From positions 1-5,293 of the forward strand of contig SOIC01000021.1 of the NCBI GenBank assembly GCA_004377275.1: DNA of 5,293 bases, written 5' to 3'. The stretch's first letter is position 1. Each line of letters starts with the position of its first letter. The DNA comes from Dehalococcoidia bacterium. GTDB lineage: Bacteria > Chloroflexota > Dehalococcoidia > E44-bin15. Positions 4,904-5,293 of the stretch are shown here, piece after piece. The translations under genes were made by a program, and so were the position numbers. A model generated the notes under the pieces. The model was given only the letters and a program-made list of their open reading frames with translations, did not search any database and was not told the DNA's origin.

Positions 4904-5200
4904 CTATATACCGTTGAACCATCCGCGACCGTATCTCCTCATCAATCTCTCTTCGGGATATGTTCTGGCTACATCCTCTTCCTTGAACGAGTAGCTGTAG
5001 GTGTCACAGTATTCTATGAGCAGCCTATAAGCCCAGTTCAGCTCCTTCATCGTTTCCTCACCTTGTTGCTCCGATTTTCCAGTGTCGGGGTGATGCTGAA
5101 AAGCCTTCTGCCTATAGGCCCGTTTGATATCCTTCAACGTAGCTGCCTCTCCCAGGTCCAGCAGTCTCCGTGCCCGATCGATTTCATCAAAGTTAGCCAC
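4904..5200 (-). CDS. Small J-domain protein
   Basis: This 98-residue protein is built around one J domain, the module that stimulates the ATPase of Hsp70/DnaK chaperones. Helix I is EIDRARRLLDLGEAATLKDI-like (6-25). Helix II is basic, KRAYRQKAFQHH. The essential H37-P38-D39 tripeptide follows, and helix III is MKELNWAYRLLIEYC (51-65). The C-terminal tail contains KEEDVA and YPEERLMRRYG. It has no G/F region, zinc-finger or client-binding domain, so it is a J-only (class III) co-chaperone or adaptor. The GTG start at 5198-5200 matches the start of the broken copy (MAKFEEID). Upstream, GGTGGG lies rather far away, so initiation may be weak or coupled to the upstream gene that ends at 5230. Confidence 0.9.
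   Translation of the reverse strand: MANFDEIDRARRLLDLGEAATLKDIKRAYRQKAFQHHPDTGKSEQQGEETMKELNWAYRLLIEYCDTYSYSFKEEDVARTYPEERLMRRYGRGWFNGI
4933..4962. repeat. 30-bp perfect direct repeat, copy 2
   Basis: Identical to 3203-3232. It lies in the 3' third of the intact J-domain gene and encodes YPEERLMRR. The two copies bracket about 1.7 kb with the CxxC/His gene, the hypothetical gene and both thioredoxin genes. Confidence 0.9.
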
Positions 5201-5229
5201 GGCCTATATTACCCACCCTTCGATAGCGC

Positions 5230-5293
5230 TCATACGCTGCGGTAGGCCCTTTTCCACGGTTCATTCTTCATGGTGATATAGTCCCTGAGCGCT
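5230..5293 (-). CDS. C-terminus of an unidentified protein (partial)
   Basis: The reverse strand from the right edge is open for about 20 codons and ends at a TGA (5230-5232). It reads ALRDYITMKNEPWKRAYRSV, which has a natural charged, aromatic C-terminal composition. It ends 29 bases before the J-domain start, on the same strand, as expected for the preceding gene of the operon. It is too short to assign a family and could be chance, although the other two frames hit stops earlier. Confidence 0.4.
   Translation of the reverse strand, partial: ALRDYITMKNEPWKRAYRSV

Overview
The window looks like ordinary bacterial chromosome. It has clear Shine-Dalgarno sites with ATG and GTG starts, a sigma70-type promoter in front of a tRNA, a CCA-encoding tRNA and short intergenic gaps. 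The gene families (an HMG-CoA-synthase-like enzyme, a COG0731-type radical SAM protein, a dihydropterin-synthase-like metallo-beta-lactamase remnant, thioredoxins and a small YgaP-type membrane protein) suggest an anaerobe. A Chloroflexota/Dehalococcoidia-type or deltaproteobacterial-type metagenomic genome would fit. This is a low-confidence guess, because no marker gene is present. All protein genes recognised lie on the minus strand; only the tRNA is on the plus strand.

Left part (1-860). The N-terminus of an HMG-CoA-synthase-like protein runs off the left edge on the minus strand, with a possible divergent promoter behind it. A compact promoter, tRNA-Gly(CCC) and hairpin terminator unit follows on the plus strand. 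It converges on a decayed metallo-beta-lactamase-fold gene that lacks both ends.

Middle part (885-2729). A SAM-dependent methyltransferase and a radical SAM protein form a two-gene unit only 2 bases apart. Behind them lies about 400 bp without a convincing intact gene, which may hold a heavily decayed transposase N-terminus.

Right part (2730-5293). A tightly packed minus-strand cluster reads, in transcription order: C-terminus of an unknown gene, a small J-domain protein, a small CxxC/His protein, a hypothetical protein, a thioredoxin-like protein with an altered CGSC site, a classical CGPC thioredoxin, a broken second copy of the J-domain gene, a small hypothetical protein, and a two-helix DUF2892 membrane protein. 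Several start sites sit directly on or next to the stop of the previous gene, so this is probably one operon. The two J-domain copies are direct repeats flanking the zinc-protein/thioredoxin block, and they share a perfect 30-bp stretch. The content points to small-protein thiol redox and chaperone functions. No known named system matches this order as far as I can tell. The most notable points are the internal duplication and decay of the J gene, the diverged thioredoxin pair, and the gene pieces at both edges and in the remnants.
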